NCBI GenBank assembly: GCA_902493375.1
Contig: CABUPH010000002.1
Location: forward strand, 124,001-188,000
DNA: 64,000 nt
Reading direction: 5' to 3'
From: an uncultured Collinsella sp.
GTDB taxonomy: Bacteria; Actinomycetota; Coriobacteriia; Coriobacteriales; Coriobacteriaceae
Shown piece by piece: positions 8,469 through 17,979 of this stretch. Below the pieces are notes generated by a model that searched no databases, was not told the origin of the DNA, and saw nothing but the letters and a program-made list of their open reading frames with translations. The position numbers and the translations under genes are program-made. The first letter of the stretch is position 1, and each line of letters begins with the position of its first letter.

Positions 8469-11400
8469 GTGTATCTCAAGTCCCTCACGCTCAAAGGGTT
8501 CAAGTCGTTTGCCGACCGCGCCCATATGACGTTTGAGCCGGGCCTGACCGTCATCGTCGGTCCCAACGGCTCGGGAAAATCGAACATCTCCGACTCGATT
8601 CTGTGGGTCCTGGGCGAGCAGAGCGCCAAGCAGCTGCGCGGCCAGGCCATGGAGGATGTCATCTTCTCGGGCTCGTCGGCGCGCAAGCCGGTGGGTGTTG
8701 CCGAGGTCACGCTGGTGCTCGATAACTCGGACCATATGCTGCCCGTCGATTTTGACGAGGTCGCCATCACCCGTCGCATGTATCGCTCGGGCGAAAGCGA
8801 GTACCTCATCAACTCGAGTCCGTGCCGCCTGATGGACATTCAGGACATCCTGCACGATTCGGGCCTGGGCAAGGATACGCATTCCATCATCAGCCAGGGC
8901 AAGCTCGACGCCATTTTGCAGAGCCGCCCCGAGGAACGCCGTGCCCTCATCGAGGAGGCCGCCGGCATCTCCAAGCACAAGCGACGCAAGGAGCGTGCGC
9001 TCAAAAAGATTAAGTCGATGGACGAGCACCTGACGCGTGCCCGCGACATCAATAAGGAAATCGCCCGTCAGCTGCGACCGTTGGAGCGTCAGGTCGATCG
9101 CGCGCGCAAGTACAAAGAGCTGTCCTCGCGCGCGAACGAGCTTACGCAGATGCTAGCCGTCGACGAGCTGCGTTCGCTGCAGTCGCAGTGGAATGACTTG
9201 GAGAGCCGTTCCAAGGAAGGTGCCGCCGAGCTGGAGCTTGCGCAGTACCGCTTGGGCGAAAAGGAGCGCGAGCTCGAGAAGCTTCAGGTTATGCTCGAGG
9301 AAAAGGGCCTGTTTGTGGGCGACCTGGGCGAGCAGCGCCGTCATATGCAAGATGTGGTCGGCCGCATTAACTCCGACATGCGCCTGCTCGAGGAAAAGGG
9401 CCACAACATGGTGTCGCGCCTGTCTGACATGCGCGGGCAGATTTCGAGCTCCGAGCATCAGCGACGTCGCGTGGTCGAGGAGCTCGAGGACGCGCGTGCG
9501 CAGCTTGAGGAAGTGACCGGTGCGCACATGCAGGCTCAGGAGGACGTTGACGCCGCTGGTCCTGCCGCCGCTGAGCTCCACGAGCGTCGCGTTGCGCTCG
9601 ACAATCAGATTTCGCAGCTCACGCGTGAGCAGCGCGATGTGCAGCGTGTGGCCGATAACGCCGCGCTCGAGCTCGCTAAGGTGAAGGATTCCTTGAGCAA
9701 TGCCGAGGTCGAGGACAACATGTATGCCTCGCGCCTGGAGCAGATCGATGAACAGCTCGAGGAGGTCACGGCCTCGCTCGAGAGCCGTCGCGACCGCGCC
9801 GAGGAGCTTGAGGGCGCTCTTGAGGAAGCGCGCCAGGCTCAGGTTGATGCGCGTGAGGCCACCGAGACGGCACGCGCGGCCCTGAAGGACCTGCGTGCCC
9901 GCGAGAGCGAGGCGCGCAACAAGTTATCCGAGGTGCGCTCGGAGCTTGCCAGTCATAAGAAACTCGATGCCCGCATGGCCGACAGCTCGCCGCTCGTGAG
10001 CCGGCTGGTGGGTGCGCTGGGCGACGATGTCTCGGGTCGTCTGGGCGACGTGCTCGAGGCCCCGCGCGAGCTTGAGGGCCTGGTTGAGCAATTGCTCGCC
10101 GGCGATATCGATGCCCTGCTGTTCGACGATACGTCCGCGCTTGAGCGTGCCGGTCGTGCCGCTCTGGACCAGAAGAAGGCCTCGGGCGAGGCGCTGCTGG
10201 TGGCGCGCGGCGTGAGCGGCTTTACCGCCGCTGAGGGCGCTGCCGGTACCCGTCTGGTTGATCGTCTGTCCGTGCGCGCAGGCTACGGTCCCGTCGTCGA
10301 GGCGTTGCTCGGCGGATATTATGTAGTGGACGATCTTGCTGCCGCGCTGTCGGCGCCGGTCGTTGACGGCGTGACTTACGTGACCCCCGATGGCGCCCGC
10401 GTCGCCTGCGGCGGCCTGGTGCGCGTGGGCCTCGATGCCGGCGAGGCGTCGGGTGCCTTGGAGCGCAAGCGCCGTATCCGCGAGCTGGAGGGGCTTGAGC
10501 CCGATTTGGCCGCTGTGTTTGAGCATGTGTCAGGCCAGGTCGTTGAGGCCAATGCGGCCGTTGAGGAAGCGCGTGCCGCTGAGGGCGATGCCGCCGGCGA
10601 GATCGCCCGTCTTGAGGGCGAGCGCCGCTCGCTGCTTTCCGAGATCGGCCGTCTGGAGCAAAGCGCCAACAATGCCGAGGTCGAGCGCGTGCGCATCTCC
10701 AAGCGCCGCGAGCAGGCCTCCGAAGCCGTTCGCGCTGCGCGCCCGCGGGTTGATGAGCTCACCCGTTCGCGTGACGAGGCCCGCGCGCAGGCAAGCGATC
10801 TGGGCTTGCAGATTGCCGAGGCCAACGACGAACTCGACCGCGTTCGCCGTGACGATTCCGAGGCTGCCGGCAAGCTCGCCGACGCCAAGGTTCGCCTAGC
10901 CCAGACGAGTGAACGCCTGCGTTCGCTGAAGGGCCGCGTGCCCGACCTGGAGCATCGTCTTGAGGGCATCGACCGTCGTATCCGCGGAACACGCCAGGCT
11001 TCGCGCTCGCTCGAGCTGCTGCGCCTGCGCGTCGACCCTATGCACGAACGCTATTCTGCCCTGTTGGAACGCGCGTCGGATTGGGCAGCGCGCCTGCGTG
11101 ACCAGGCCTCTCTGGAGGAGGCGGACTCCGCTTCGCTCAAGAAGACCATCGAGGATGCCAAGGCAGAGGTTGCCCGCGCTAAGGAGCGAGTCGATACCGC
11201 CTCCGCCACGCAAAACGAGTTCAAGGTCGCGCGTGGCAAGCTCGAGGTGCAGGTCGAGGCTGCCATCAAGGCCATTACCGCTGATGGCACCACGGTACTC
11301 GAGGAAGCGCTCATGCTTCCGGCGCCCACGGACCGCGATGCCGCCGAGCGCGAGCTCAACCAGCTCGTGCGCCAGATCAACAACCTTGGTCCCGTTAACC

Positions 11401-12005
11401 AAGTTGCCATGGAGGAGTATGAGCAGCTCAAGCGCCGCGCCGACTACATCGAAGAGCAGCTGGCCGATCTGGAGAGCGCGCGCAAGGCGCTCACCAAGAT
11501 TACCGTGGCTATTGATCGCAAGATGCGCAAGGCGTTCCTGGTGACCTTCGAGAAGGTCGATGCGAACTTCCGCGAGATCTTCGCTATGCTCTTCCCGGGC
11601 GGTCAGGCTCATCTGGAGATGACCGATCCCGAGCATCCTGCCGAGACGGGTATCGAGGTCGTGGCGCAGCCGCGCGGCAAGCGCATCACCAAGATGATGC
11701 TCATGTCGGGCGGCGAGAAGAGTCTGACGGCGCTCGCCCTGCTCTTTGCCGTGTATCGCACGCGCACGGTGCCGTTCTATGTGCTGGACGAGGTCGAGGC
11801 GGCGCTCGATGACGCCAACCTGTCCAAGCTCATCGGCGCGCTCGATGTGTTGCGTTCCGATACGCAGCTCTTGGTTATCTCGCATCAGCGCCGTACTATG
11901 GAGGACGCTGACGTTCTCTATGGCGTCTCGATGCAAGCCGACGGCGTCAGTCGCGTCGTCTCGCAAAAACTCGATCGCGATACCGGAAAGGTCGTGAATG
12001 CATAA
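8469..12005 (+). CDS. smc: chromosome segregation protein SMC
   Basis: An 1178-residue condensin ATPase. The N-terminal Walker A is GPNGSGKSN (residues 31-39). Two long coiled-coil arms flank a hinge at about residues 500-650. The C-terminal head has the signature LMSGGEKSLTALALLFA and the Walker B FYVLDEVEAALDDAN. It starts with GTG after AGGAACC. Length is standard. No scpA or scpB partner is in the window. The stop overlaps the ftsY start as TAATG. Confidence 0.97.
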   Translation: MYLKSLTLKGFKSFADRAHMTFEPGLTVIVGPNGSGKSNISDSILWVLGEQSAKQLRGQAMEDVIFSGSSARKPVGVAEVTLVLDNSDHMLPVDFDEVAITRRMYRSGESEYLINSSPCRLMDIQDILHDSGLGKDTHSIISQGKLDAILQSRPEERRALIEEAAGISKHKRRKERALKKIKSMDEHLTRARDINKEIARQLRPLERQVDRARKYKELSSRANELTQMLAVDELRSLQSQWNDLESRSKEGAAELELAQYRLGEKERELEKLQVMLEEKGLFVGDLGEQRRHMQDVVGRINSDMRLLEEKGHNMVSRLSDMRGQISSSEHQRRRVVEELEDARAQLEEVTGAHMQAQEDVDAAGPAAAELHERRVALDNQISQLTREQRDVQRVADNAALELAKVKDSLSNAEVEDNMYASRLEQIDEQLEEVTASLESRRDRAEELEGALEEARQAQVDAREATETARAALKDLRARESEARNKLSEVRSELASHKKLDARMADSSPLVSRLVGALGDDVSGRLGDVLEAPRELEGLVEQLLAGDIDALLFDDTSALERAGRAALDQKKASGEALLVARGVSGFTAAEGAAGTRLVDRLSVRAGYGPVVEALLGGYYVVDDLAAALSAPVVDGVTYVTPDGARVACGGLVRVGLDAGEASGALERKRRIRELEGLEPDLAAVFEHVSGQVVEANAAVEEARAAEGDAAGEIARLEGERRSLLSEIGRLEQSANNAEVERVRISKRREQASEAVRAARPRVDELTRSRDEARAQASDLGLQIAEANDELDRVRRDDSEAAGKLADAKVRLAQTSERLRSLKGRVPDLEHRLEGIDRRIRGTRQASRSLELLRLRVDPMHERYSALLERASDWAARLRDQASLEEADSASLKKTIEDAKAEVARAKERVDTASATQNEFKVARGKLEVQVEAAIKAITADGTTVLEEALMLPAPTDRDAAERELNQLVRQINNLGPVNQVAMEEYEQLKRRADYIEEQLADLESARKALTKITVAIDRKMRKAFLVTFEKVDANFREIFAMLFPGGQAHLEMTDPEHPAETGIEVVAQPRGKRITKMMLMSGGEKSLTALALLFAVYRTRTVPFYVLDEVEAALDDANLSKLIGALDVLRSDTQLLVISHQRRTMEDADVLYGVSMQADGVSRVVSQKLDRDTGKVVNA

Positions 12006-12922
12006 TGGGATTCTTCGATGCTCTCTCGCGCGGACTTGAGCGCAGCCGCGAGGCCCTCAACGAGGTCTTTTACTTTGGCGGCGAGGTCGACGAGGATTTT
12101 TGGGAGGACCTGGAGGACACCCTCGTCATGGGTGACATGGGCGCCGAGGTCGCTATCAAGGTCTCCGATGACCTGCGCGATGCCGCGGCCAAGAAGAACC
12201 TCAAGACCGCCCCGCAGCTCCGTCGTGCCCTAGCCGAGCAGCTCGAACAGCACTTTGTGCCCATCGAGCGCGATCCTTTCGCCGATACGCCGAGCTGCGT
12301 GCTGTTTGTGGGCATCAACGGCGCCGGCAAGACCACGACGGTCGGTAAGATCGCGAGCGCCATGGCCGCCCGTGGCAAGAACGTCGTGATCGGTTCTGCC
12401 GATACGTTCCGCGCTGCCGCCATCGAGCAGCTCGATGTGTGGGGCCAGCGCGCTAGCGTCCCCGTCATTAAGCGCGACCGTGGCTCCGATCCGGCGAGCG
12501 TGTGCTACGACGTGCTCGACGAGGCCGACAAGCGCGGCAGCGACCTGGTGCTTATCGACACTGCCGGTCGTCTGCACACGAGCCCCGAGCTCATGCGCGA
12601 GCTTGCCAAGGTGGTCAATGTGACCCGTAAGCGCGCCGCCAATATGGCCGCCGGCCCCATGCCGGTTTCGGTCGTGCTTGTGATCGACGCCGCCACCGGC
12701 CAGAACGGTCTGAACCAGGCGCTCGAGTTTAACGAGGCACTGGGCTTGGACGGTATTATCATGACTAAGCTCGACGGCACGGCTAAGGGCGGTATCGCCA
12801 TGGCCGTGGCCGAGAAGCTCAAGCTCCCGATCCTGCGCGTGGGCGTGGGCGAGCAGGTCGATGACTTGCAGGAGTTCAATGCCAAAGATTTCTGCCGCGC
12901 CCTGGTGGGCGAGTCCAATTAA
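12005..12922 (+). CDS. ftsY: signal recognition particle receptor FtsY
   Basis: A 305-residue SRP GTPase that receives ribosome-SRP complexes at the membrane. The N domain (residues 1-90) leads into the G domain with Walker A GINGAGKTT (103-111), DTAGR and TKLDGTAKGG. It lacks the long acidic A domain of E. coli FtsY, which is common in Gram-positive bacteria. The start overlaps the smc stop. Together with ffh it supplies both SRP GTPases. Confidence 0.96.
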   Translation: MGFFDALSRGLERSREALNEVFYFGGEVDEDFWEDLEDTLVMGDMGAEVAIKVSDDLRDAAAKKNLKTAPQLRRALAEQLEQHFVPIERDPFADTPSCVLFVGINGAGKTTTVGKIASAMAARGKNVVIGSADTFRAAAIEQLDVWGQRASVPVIKRDRGSDPASVCYDVLDEADKRGSDLVLIDTAGRLHTSPELMRELAKVVNVTRKRAANMAAGPMPVSVVLVIDAATGQNGLNQALEFNEALGLDGIIMTKLDGTAKGGIAMAVAEKLKLPILRVGVGEQVDDLQEFNAKDFCRALVGESN

Positions 12923-12932
12923 GGAGTGACTA

Positions 12933-14408
12933 GTGTTTGATTCCCTGAGCGATCGCCTCAACGACACATTTGACCGCCTGCGTGGCAAGGGCAAACTGAC
13001 CGAGGCCGATATCACCTCGGCCATGCGCGACATTCGCATGGCGCTGCTCGAGGCCGACGTCAACTTCAAGGTCGTCAAGGAGTTCGTCGCCAAGACCAAG
13101 GAGCGCTGCATGACCGCCGAGGTCATGGAGTCGCTGTCGCCGGCGCAAAACGTCGTCAAGATCGTGCTCGACGAGCTCACCGAGATGCTTGGCTCAACCG
13201 AGAGCAAGCTCGTCTTTAGTAACCGCATCCCCAATGTCATCATGCTTGTGGGTCTGCAGGGCTCCGGTAAGACCACGGCTGCCGTAAAGCTGGCCTACCT
13301 GCTCAAGAAGCAGGGCCGCTCGCCGTTGCTCGCCGCGTGCGACGTCTACCGTCCCGCTGCTGCCGACCAGCTGGCCACGCTCGGTGGCGAGATCGGCGTG
13401 CCGGTCTTCCGCGGTGACGGCGCGCACCCGGTCGACATCGCCAAGGGCGCCATCCAGGAGGCCGTCGACCACCTGCGCGACGTGGTCATCGTCGATACCG
13501 CCGGTCGTCTTCAGATCGATGAGCAGATGATGCAGGAGGCCGTCGACATCAAGAAGGCCGTCAAGCCCGACCAGGTGCTGATGGTCGTCGACGCTATGAC
13601 CGGCCAGGACATCGTCAACGTTGTCTCGACGTTTGCCGAGCGCACCGACTTTGACGGCGTGATCATCTCCAAGCTCGACGGCGATGCTCGTGGCGGCGGT
13701 GCGCTTTCCGTGCGCCAGGTGACCGGCAAGCCCATTAAGTTCGTCAGCATGGGCGAGAAACCCGATTCGCTGGAGCCGTTCTACCCCGACCGCATGGCCA
13801 AGCGAATCTTGGGCATGGGCGATGTTGTCGGCATCATCGAGAAGGCCCAGGAGGCGGCCGACGCCGAGCAGCTCGAGGCTGCCGAGCGTATGCTGCGCGA
13901 GGGCTTTACCATGAACGACATGCTCGACCAGATGAAGGCCGTCAAGAAGATGGGCGGCATGAAGGGCATCCTGGGCATGCTCCCCGGCGGCCAGCGTGCG
14001 CTCAACCAGATGGGTGGCAACCTGGACGAAGGCATCTTCGACAAGAACGAGGCCATCATCATGTCGATGACCAAGGAGGAGCGCCTTCGTCCCTCCATCA
14101 TCAACGGTCAGCGTCGCGCCCGCATCGCCAAGGGCGCCGGCGTGACCCCCACTGAGGTCAATAGCCTTATGAAGCAGTGGGGCGAGATGAATAAGATGAT
14201 GGGCCGCATGCGCTCGATGGCCAATCAGGCGCAGGCCGGCGGCAAGAAGGGCAAGAAGGGTAAGAAGGGCAAAAAGATGCGCATGCCCAATATTCCCGGT
14301 CTGGATGCCATGGGCCTGGGCGGCATGGGCGGACTTGGGACGGGCGGTCCTAAGTCCGATATGGATCTGCTGCGCCAGATGGAAGCGCAGATGCGCAATA
14401 AGAAGTAA
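12933..14408 (+). CDS. ffh: signal recognition particle protein Ffh
   Basis: A 491-residue SRP54 GTPase that binds signal sequences and 4.5S RNA. The G-domain Walker A is GLQGSGKTT (107-115), with DTAGRLQID and SKLDGDARGG. The Met-rich M domain (about 320-450) ends in a lysine-rich repeat (GKKGKKGKKGKK) and a Gly/Met-rich tail. It starts with GTG, preceded by AAGGAG overlapping the ftsY end. A strong hairpin follows it. Confidence 0.96.
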   Translation: MFDSLSDRLNDTFDRLRGKGKLTEADITSAMRDIRMALLEADVNFKVVKEFVAKTKERCMTAEVMESLSPAQNVVKIVLDELTEMLGSTESKLVFSNRIPNVIMLVGLQGSGKTTAAVKLAYLLKKQGRSPLLAACDVYRPAAADQLATLGGEIGVPVFRGDGAHPVDIAKGAIQEAVDHLRDVVIVDTAGRLQIDEQMMQEAVDIKKAVKPDQVLMVVDAMTGQDIVNVVSTFAERTDFDGVIISKLDGDARGGGALSVRQVTGKPIKFVSMGEKPDSLEPFYPDRMAKRILGMGDVVGIIEKAQEAADAEQLEAAERMLREGFTMNDMLDQMKAVKKMGGMKGILGMLPGGQRALNQMGGNLDEGIFDKNEAIIMSMTKEERLRPSIINGQRRARIAKGAGVTPTEVNSLMKQWGEMNKMMGRMRSMANQAQAGGKKGKKGKKGKKMRMPNIPGLDAMGLGGMGGLGTGGPKSDMDLLRQMEAQMRNKK

Positions 14409-14430
14409 CGACTGGTAGAGTCGTGTATGG

Positions 14431-14466
14431 CGAAGGCCGCCTGGATGGTATTCCAGGCGGCCTTCG
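14431..14466. terminator. bidirectional hairpin between ffh and the DUF134 gene
   Basis: A perfect 15-bp stem (CGAAGGCCGCCTGGA and its complement) with a 6-base loop lies between two converging genes. There is no long T tract on the plus side, so termination is inferred from the strength and position of the stem. Confidence 0.6.
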
Positions 14467-14523
14467 TCGTTGGTGCGTTATATGTTGTGTGAGCAGACGC
14501 GTGATGGCATCGATTGCCTGCTG

Positions 14524-15288
14524 TTAGTGGCAGCTGCAGCCCTCGTGACCCTCGTTCTCGTGATGGCCGTGGCAACCGCAGGATCCGCCGTGCTCATGGA
14601 TGTGCTCGTGGTCGTGGCCATGGCAATCGCAGGTGGCCTCGCCGGTCTGCGCGAGCGTGCCGGCAATGAGGGCCTCGACGCAGGCATCGCAGCTGCCCTG
14701 GGCGCCCGCATAGACCGTGACGCCGGCTTGGGCAAGCGCGTTGATAGCGCCGCCGCCGATACCGCCGCAAATGAGCGTGTCAACGCCACCTTTGGCAAGC
14801 AGGCCCGCCAAGGCGCCGTGGCCGGTGCCGCCGGTGCCTACGACCTGCTCGTTGAGCACCTTGCCATCCTGGATGTCGTAGATCTTGAACTGCTCGCTGC
14901 GGCCAAAGTGCATAAAGATGTTGCCGTTGTCGTACGTCGTTGCCACCCTCATGGTGTCGACCTCCTTTGCTGGCCATGCGGCCGTTGTCGTGGTGATGGG
15001 GGAGTATGCGATATTGCCGCCCTCGATAACGAGCGCCCGTCCGTTGACCAGCGCATCGGCCACCTTGCGATGCGCGCGGCTGCAGATTGCCGTCACCGTG
15101 GCGCGGGCAATGCCCATGTGCTGGGCGACTGCCTCTTGGTTAAGGCCTTCCAAGTCGCACAGGCGCAGCACCTCGAGCTCGTCGACTGTCATATCGATGG
15201 CATCGCCGCTCGCCAGGCCATCGGGGGTAAAACCGCGATATTCGGGGATGATCCCGACGCGGCGCAGTTTCTCGCGTCTTCCTGCCAT
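14524..15288 (-). CDS. DUF134 DNA-binding domain fused to NifX/NifB-type domain, His-rich tail
   Basis: A 254-residue two-domain protein. Residues 1-100 are a DUF134 domain with a sigma-like helix-turn-helix (LNQEAVAQHMGIARATVTAI), a likely DNA-binding regulator. From residue 113 (MRVATTYDNGNIFMHFGRS) it is a dinitrogenase iron-molybdenum cofactor (NifX/NifB) domain, which in non-nitrogen fixers often handles metal or Fe-S cofactors. The tail is rich in His and Cys (CDCHGHDHEHIHEHGG, CGCHGHH) and probably binds metal. The ATG at 15288 has AAGGAG upstream. A second and better ribosome site precedes Met113. Two palindromes upstream suggest autoregulation. In many genomes these domains are separate neighbouring genes. 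Confidence 0.85.
   Translation of the reverse strand: MAGRREKLRRVGIIPEYRGFTPDGLASGDAIDMTVDELEVLRLCDLEGLNQEAVAQHMGIARATVTAICSRAHRKVADALVNGRALVIEGGNIAYSPITTTTAAWPAKEVDTMRVATTYDNGNIFMHFGRSEQFKIYDIQDGKVLNEQVVGTGGTGHGALAGLLAKGGVDTLICGGIGGGAINALAQAGVTVYAGAQGSCDACVEALIAGTLAQTGEATCDCHGHDHEHIHEHGGSCGCHGHHENEGHEGCSCH
14959..14968 (-). promoter_or_regulatory. internal ribosome binding site before the NifX domain
   Basis: On the minus strand AAAGGAGGTC lies inside the DUF134-NifX frame, 8 bp before an in-frame ATG (14950-14952). It is a closer match to the anti-Shine-Dalgarno sequence than the site at the gene start, so a separate NifX-only product of about 142 residues may be made. Confidence 0.55.
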
Positions 15289-15302
15289 GCGCACTCCTTA
15301 TC

Positions 15303-15314
15303 TGACATATGTCA
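15303..15314. promoter_or_regulatory. palindromic operator-like site 1 (TGACATATGTCA)
   Basis: A perfect 12-bp palindrome 15 bp upstream of the DUF134-NifX start. A near-identical site lies 53 bp away centre to centre, about five helical turns, which fits cooperative binding of a dimeric regulator. The DUF134 protein itself is the obvious candidate, by inference. Confidence 0.55.
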
Positions 15315-15355
15315 ACAATAGAATAGCGAACGTGCAGATTTGCGCAATGAATTTC

Positions 15356-15367
15356 TGGCATATGTCA
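15356..15367. promoter_or_regulatory. palindromic operator-like site 2 (TGGCATATGTCA)
   Basis: Same motif as the site at 15303 with one change. Its symmetry extends outward (TTCTG...CAGAA, 15353-15370). It lies between the divergent DUF134 gene and thyA. Confidence 0.5.
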
Positions 15368-15454
15368 GAAAATGAGGGCTTATGTTTGGGCTGTGGGGCC
15401 GCGTGCGCCTGGGCTACAATGAATCTCGCTTGTAGGCGACTGACAGGAGGGTCA

Positions 15455-16303
15455 ATGAGCAAAGCTGATCAACAGTTTGTAACCATGTGCCGCGATATCT
15501 TGGACCATGGCACCACCACCGAGGGCCAAAAGGTCCGCCCGGTGTGGGAGGACGGCACCCCTGCCTATACCATTAAAAACTTTGGTGTCACGGCGCGCTA
15601 TGATCTGCGCGAGGAGTTCCCCGCGCTCACCCTGCGTCGTACGGCGCTTAAGTCTGCCATGGACGAGATTCTGTGGATCTATCAAAAGAAGTCCAATAAC
15701 GTGCATGACCTCAACAGCCATATCTGGGATGAGTGGGCCGATGAGACCGGTTCCATCGGTAAAGCCTACGGCTATCAGATTGGTCAGAAGAGCCATTACG
15801 CCGAGGGCGACTTCGACCAGATTGACCGTGTACTGTACGACCTTAAGCACACGCCGTATAGTCGCCGCATTATGACCAATACGTACGTGTTTAGCGATCT
15901 GTCCGAGATGCACCTTTATCCATGCGCCTATAGCGTGACCTATAACGTGACGCAGCGTCCTCAGGACGACAAGCCGACGCTCAACATGATTCTCAACCAG
16001 CGCAGCCAGGACATTTTGGCCGCGAACAACTGGAACGTGTGCCAGTACGCCATTTTGCTGATGATGGTCGCGCAGTCGGTCGATATGATTCCCGGTGAGC
16101 TGCTGCACGTGATCGCCGACGCCCATATCTATGATCGTCATGTCGATATCGTCCGCGAGCTTATCGAGCGTCCGCAGTTTGCGGCACCCAAGGTAACGCT
16201 CAACCCCGATGTGCATGACTTCTATGCGTTTACGACCGATGACCTGATCGTCGAGGGCTATGAGCACGGCCCGCAGGTCAAGAACATTCCCATTGCGGTG
16301 TAG
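15455..16303 (+). CDS. thyA: thymidylate synthase
   Basis: A 282-residue enzyme that methylates dUMP to dTMP using methylenetetrahydrofolate. The nucleophile is Cys157 in LYPCAYS, a variant of the common PPC motif, followed by NQRSQDILAANNWN, which binds the dUMP phosphate. The frame is open well upstream, but ATG 15455 with AGGAGGG 4 bp ahead gives the normal length. The dihydrofolate reductase that regenerates its folate cofactor follows 9 bp later. Confidence 0.95.
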   Translation: MSKADQQFVTMCRDILDHGTTTEGQKVRPVWEDGTPAYTIKNFGVTARYDLREEFPALTLRRTALKSAMDEILWIYQKKSNNVHDLNSHIWDEWADETGSIGKAYGYQIGQKSHYAEGDFDQIDRVLYDLKHTPYSRRIMTNTYVFSDLSEMHLYPCAYSVTYNVTQRPQDDKPTLNMILNQRSQDILAANNWNVCQYAILLMMVAQSVDMIPGELLHVIADAHIYDRHVDIVRELIERPQFAAPKVTLNPDVHDFYAFTTDDLIVEGYEHGPQVKNIPIAV

Positions 16304-16312
16304 GTGGTGCTC

Positions 16313-16831
16313 ATGACGTGTAAGCTATCTGCTATCGTCGCCGTGTGTGACGATTGGGGCATTGGGTGCGAGGGCGACATGGTGGTGTCCAATCGCGCCG
16401 ATATGCGCCATTTTGTGGCCTGCACCAAGGGCTGCCCGGTTATCATGGGACGCAAGACGCTGCTGAGTTTTCCCGGCGGGCGTCCTCTCAAGAACCGCCG
16501 CAATATCGTGCTTACGCGCGATATGGGCTTTACCCACGAGGGCGTCGACGTGGTGCATAGCGTTGACGAAGCGCTCTCTGCGGTTGCCGATGAGCTCGTT
16601 GCCTGGGTGATCGGTGGCGGCGATGTCTATCGGCAGTTTTTGCCGTACTGCGTGGAGGCCGAGGTCACTCATAACCACTGCGTCCATCCCGTGGACACGT
16701 ACTTTCCCGACTTGGACGCCGATCCCGCGTGGGAGATTGCGCAGCGTAGCGGGGTCGCGACGATTGCCGCCGGTGAGGGTGACGAGGGCGTCGATTATGA
16801 GTTCGTGACGTATCGTCGCATCGAGGCGTAA
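16313..16831 (+). CDS. folA: dihydrofolate reductase
   Basis: A 172-residue NADPH-dependent reductase that restores tetrahydrofolate used by ThyA. It shows LSAIVAVCDDWGIGCEGDMVV at the N-terminus (shortened here as the family start), PVIMGRKTLLSFPGGRPLKNR and WVIGGGDVYRQFLPY. ATG 16313 is chosen over GTG codons at 16304 and 16307 because it gives the expected N-terminus; the ribosome site is weak (GGTGG), consistent with coupling to thyA. Confidence 0.93.
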   Translation: MTCKLSAIVAVCDDWGIGCEGDMVVSNRADMRHFVACTKGCPVIMGRKTLLSFPGGRPLKNRRNIVLTRDMGFTHEGVDVVHSVDEALSAVADELVAWVIGGGDVYRQFLPYCVEAEVTHNHCVHPVDTYFPDLDADPAWEIAQRSGVATIAAGEGDEGVDYEFVTYRRIEA

Positions 16832-16940
16832 ATCGTCTGGCGTGAACGGTATCATCGGGTTGATTGAATGCATGGGGCGGCGCTTAGCGTCGCCTCGTTT
16901 GGTGTAGATGTGCTGTAAAGAAGGGTGCGGGCTGGCTGCT

Positions 16941-17855
16941 ATGACTGATGCCGTTGAGGTTCTGCGAATTGATTCGCTCGAGGACGAGCGGCTCGATGCC
17001 TACGTGCGACTGACCGAGCGTGAGCTTCGCTGCGTGCTGGAGCCGCAAAAGGGCATCTTTATTGCGGAGAGCGCCAAGGTCATCGAGCGTGCCGTGCGCG
17101 CCGGATATGAGCCGGTGAGCTTTCTTCTGGGCGAGCGCTGGCTCGACCAGATGATGCCGCTGTTTGACCAGCTTGTCGTGCGCGAGGGAGCGGGTCCGGT
17201 TCCCGTGTTCGTGGCCTCCATGGAGCTCATGGAGCAGTTGACGGGCTTTAACGTGACGCGCGGCGCGCTGGCGGCGTTCCGTCGCCCGCGTCAGATTCCG
17301 GTTGATGAGTTCTTGGGCGGCGTCGTCGAGGCGGCGGGGGATCGTCCGGTGCGCGTGTGCGTGCTTGAGGGTATTGTCGATCACACCAATGTTGGCGCGA
17401 TTTTCCGCTCGGCTGCCGCATTGAACGTTGACGGTATTTTGGTCAGCCCGACGTGCTGCGACCCGCTGTACCGTCGCTCGGCCCGCGTGAGCATGGGCAC
17501 CGTGTTTCAGGTGCCGTGGACGCGCATTGGCAGCGAGGCTCGTGTGTGGCCGCATGATGGCCTGAGCGCGTTGCACGATGCCGGTTTTTCGTGTGCCGCT
17601 ATGGCGTTGACGGACGATTCCGTATCGCTGGACGATCCCGTGCTGCAGGAGATTGACCGCTTGGCAATCTTTATGGGTACCGAGGGTGCCGGCTTGGGCG
17701 CCAAGACCATTGCCGGCTGTGACCACGCGGTGCGCATTCCGATGGCGCACGGGGTCGATTCGCTTAACGTGGCCGCGGCGAGCGCCGTCGCCTTTTGGCA
17801 GCTGTGCCCGCACGTGAGCAATGAGTATCACTACCAGCCGGGTTTGTATCACTAG
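16941..17855 (+). CDS. TrmH/SpoU family RNA 2'-O-methyltransferase
   Basis: A 304-residue SPOUT methyltransferase that modifies ribose 2'-OH in tRNA or rRNA. The N-terminal substrate-binding domain (about 1-105) is followed by a knotted domain with NVGAIFRSAAALNVDGIL (motif 1), FMGTEGAGL (motif 2) and IPMAHGVDSLNVAAASAVA (motif 3), the full SAM-binding set. The target base is not deducible. The start is uncertain: ATG 16908 is also in frame but has no better ribosome site. It stands alone between dfrA and the MATE gene. Confidence 0.85.
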   Translation: MTDAVEVLRIDSLEDERLDAYVRLTERELRCVLEPQKGIFIAESAKVIERAVRAGYEPVSFLLGERWLDQMMPLFDQLVVREGAGPVPVFVASMELMEQLTGFNVTRGALAAFRRPRQIPVDEFLGGVVEAAGDRPVRVCVLEGIVDHTNVGAIFRSAAALNVDGILVSPTCCDPLYRRSARVSMGTVFQVPWTRIGSEARVWPHDGLSALHDAGFSCAAMALTDDSVSLDDPVLQEIDRLAIFMGTEGAGLGAKTIAGCDHAVRIPMAHGVDSLNVAAASAVAFWQLCPHVSNEYHYQPGLYH

Positions 17856-17979
17856 GCAGTTTTCCGCACCGCGCTCTAATTCGGGGTGTTTCGGTCGCCG
17901 CCAGTCGGTGCTAAGCTAGTATTGGTTTTGGTCTTAAATTGCCGTTATGTTGTTTGACGTATGCTGGCGGGGAGGGCGT

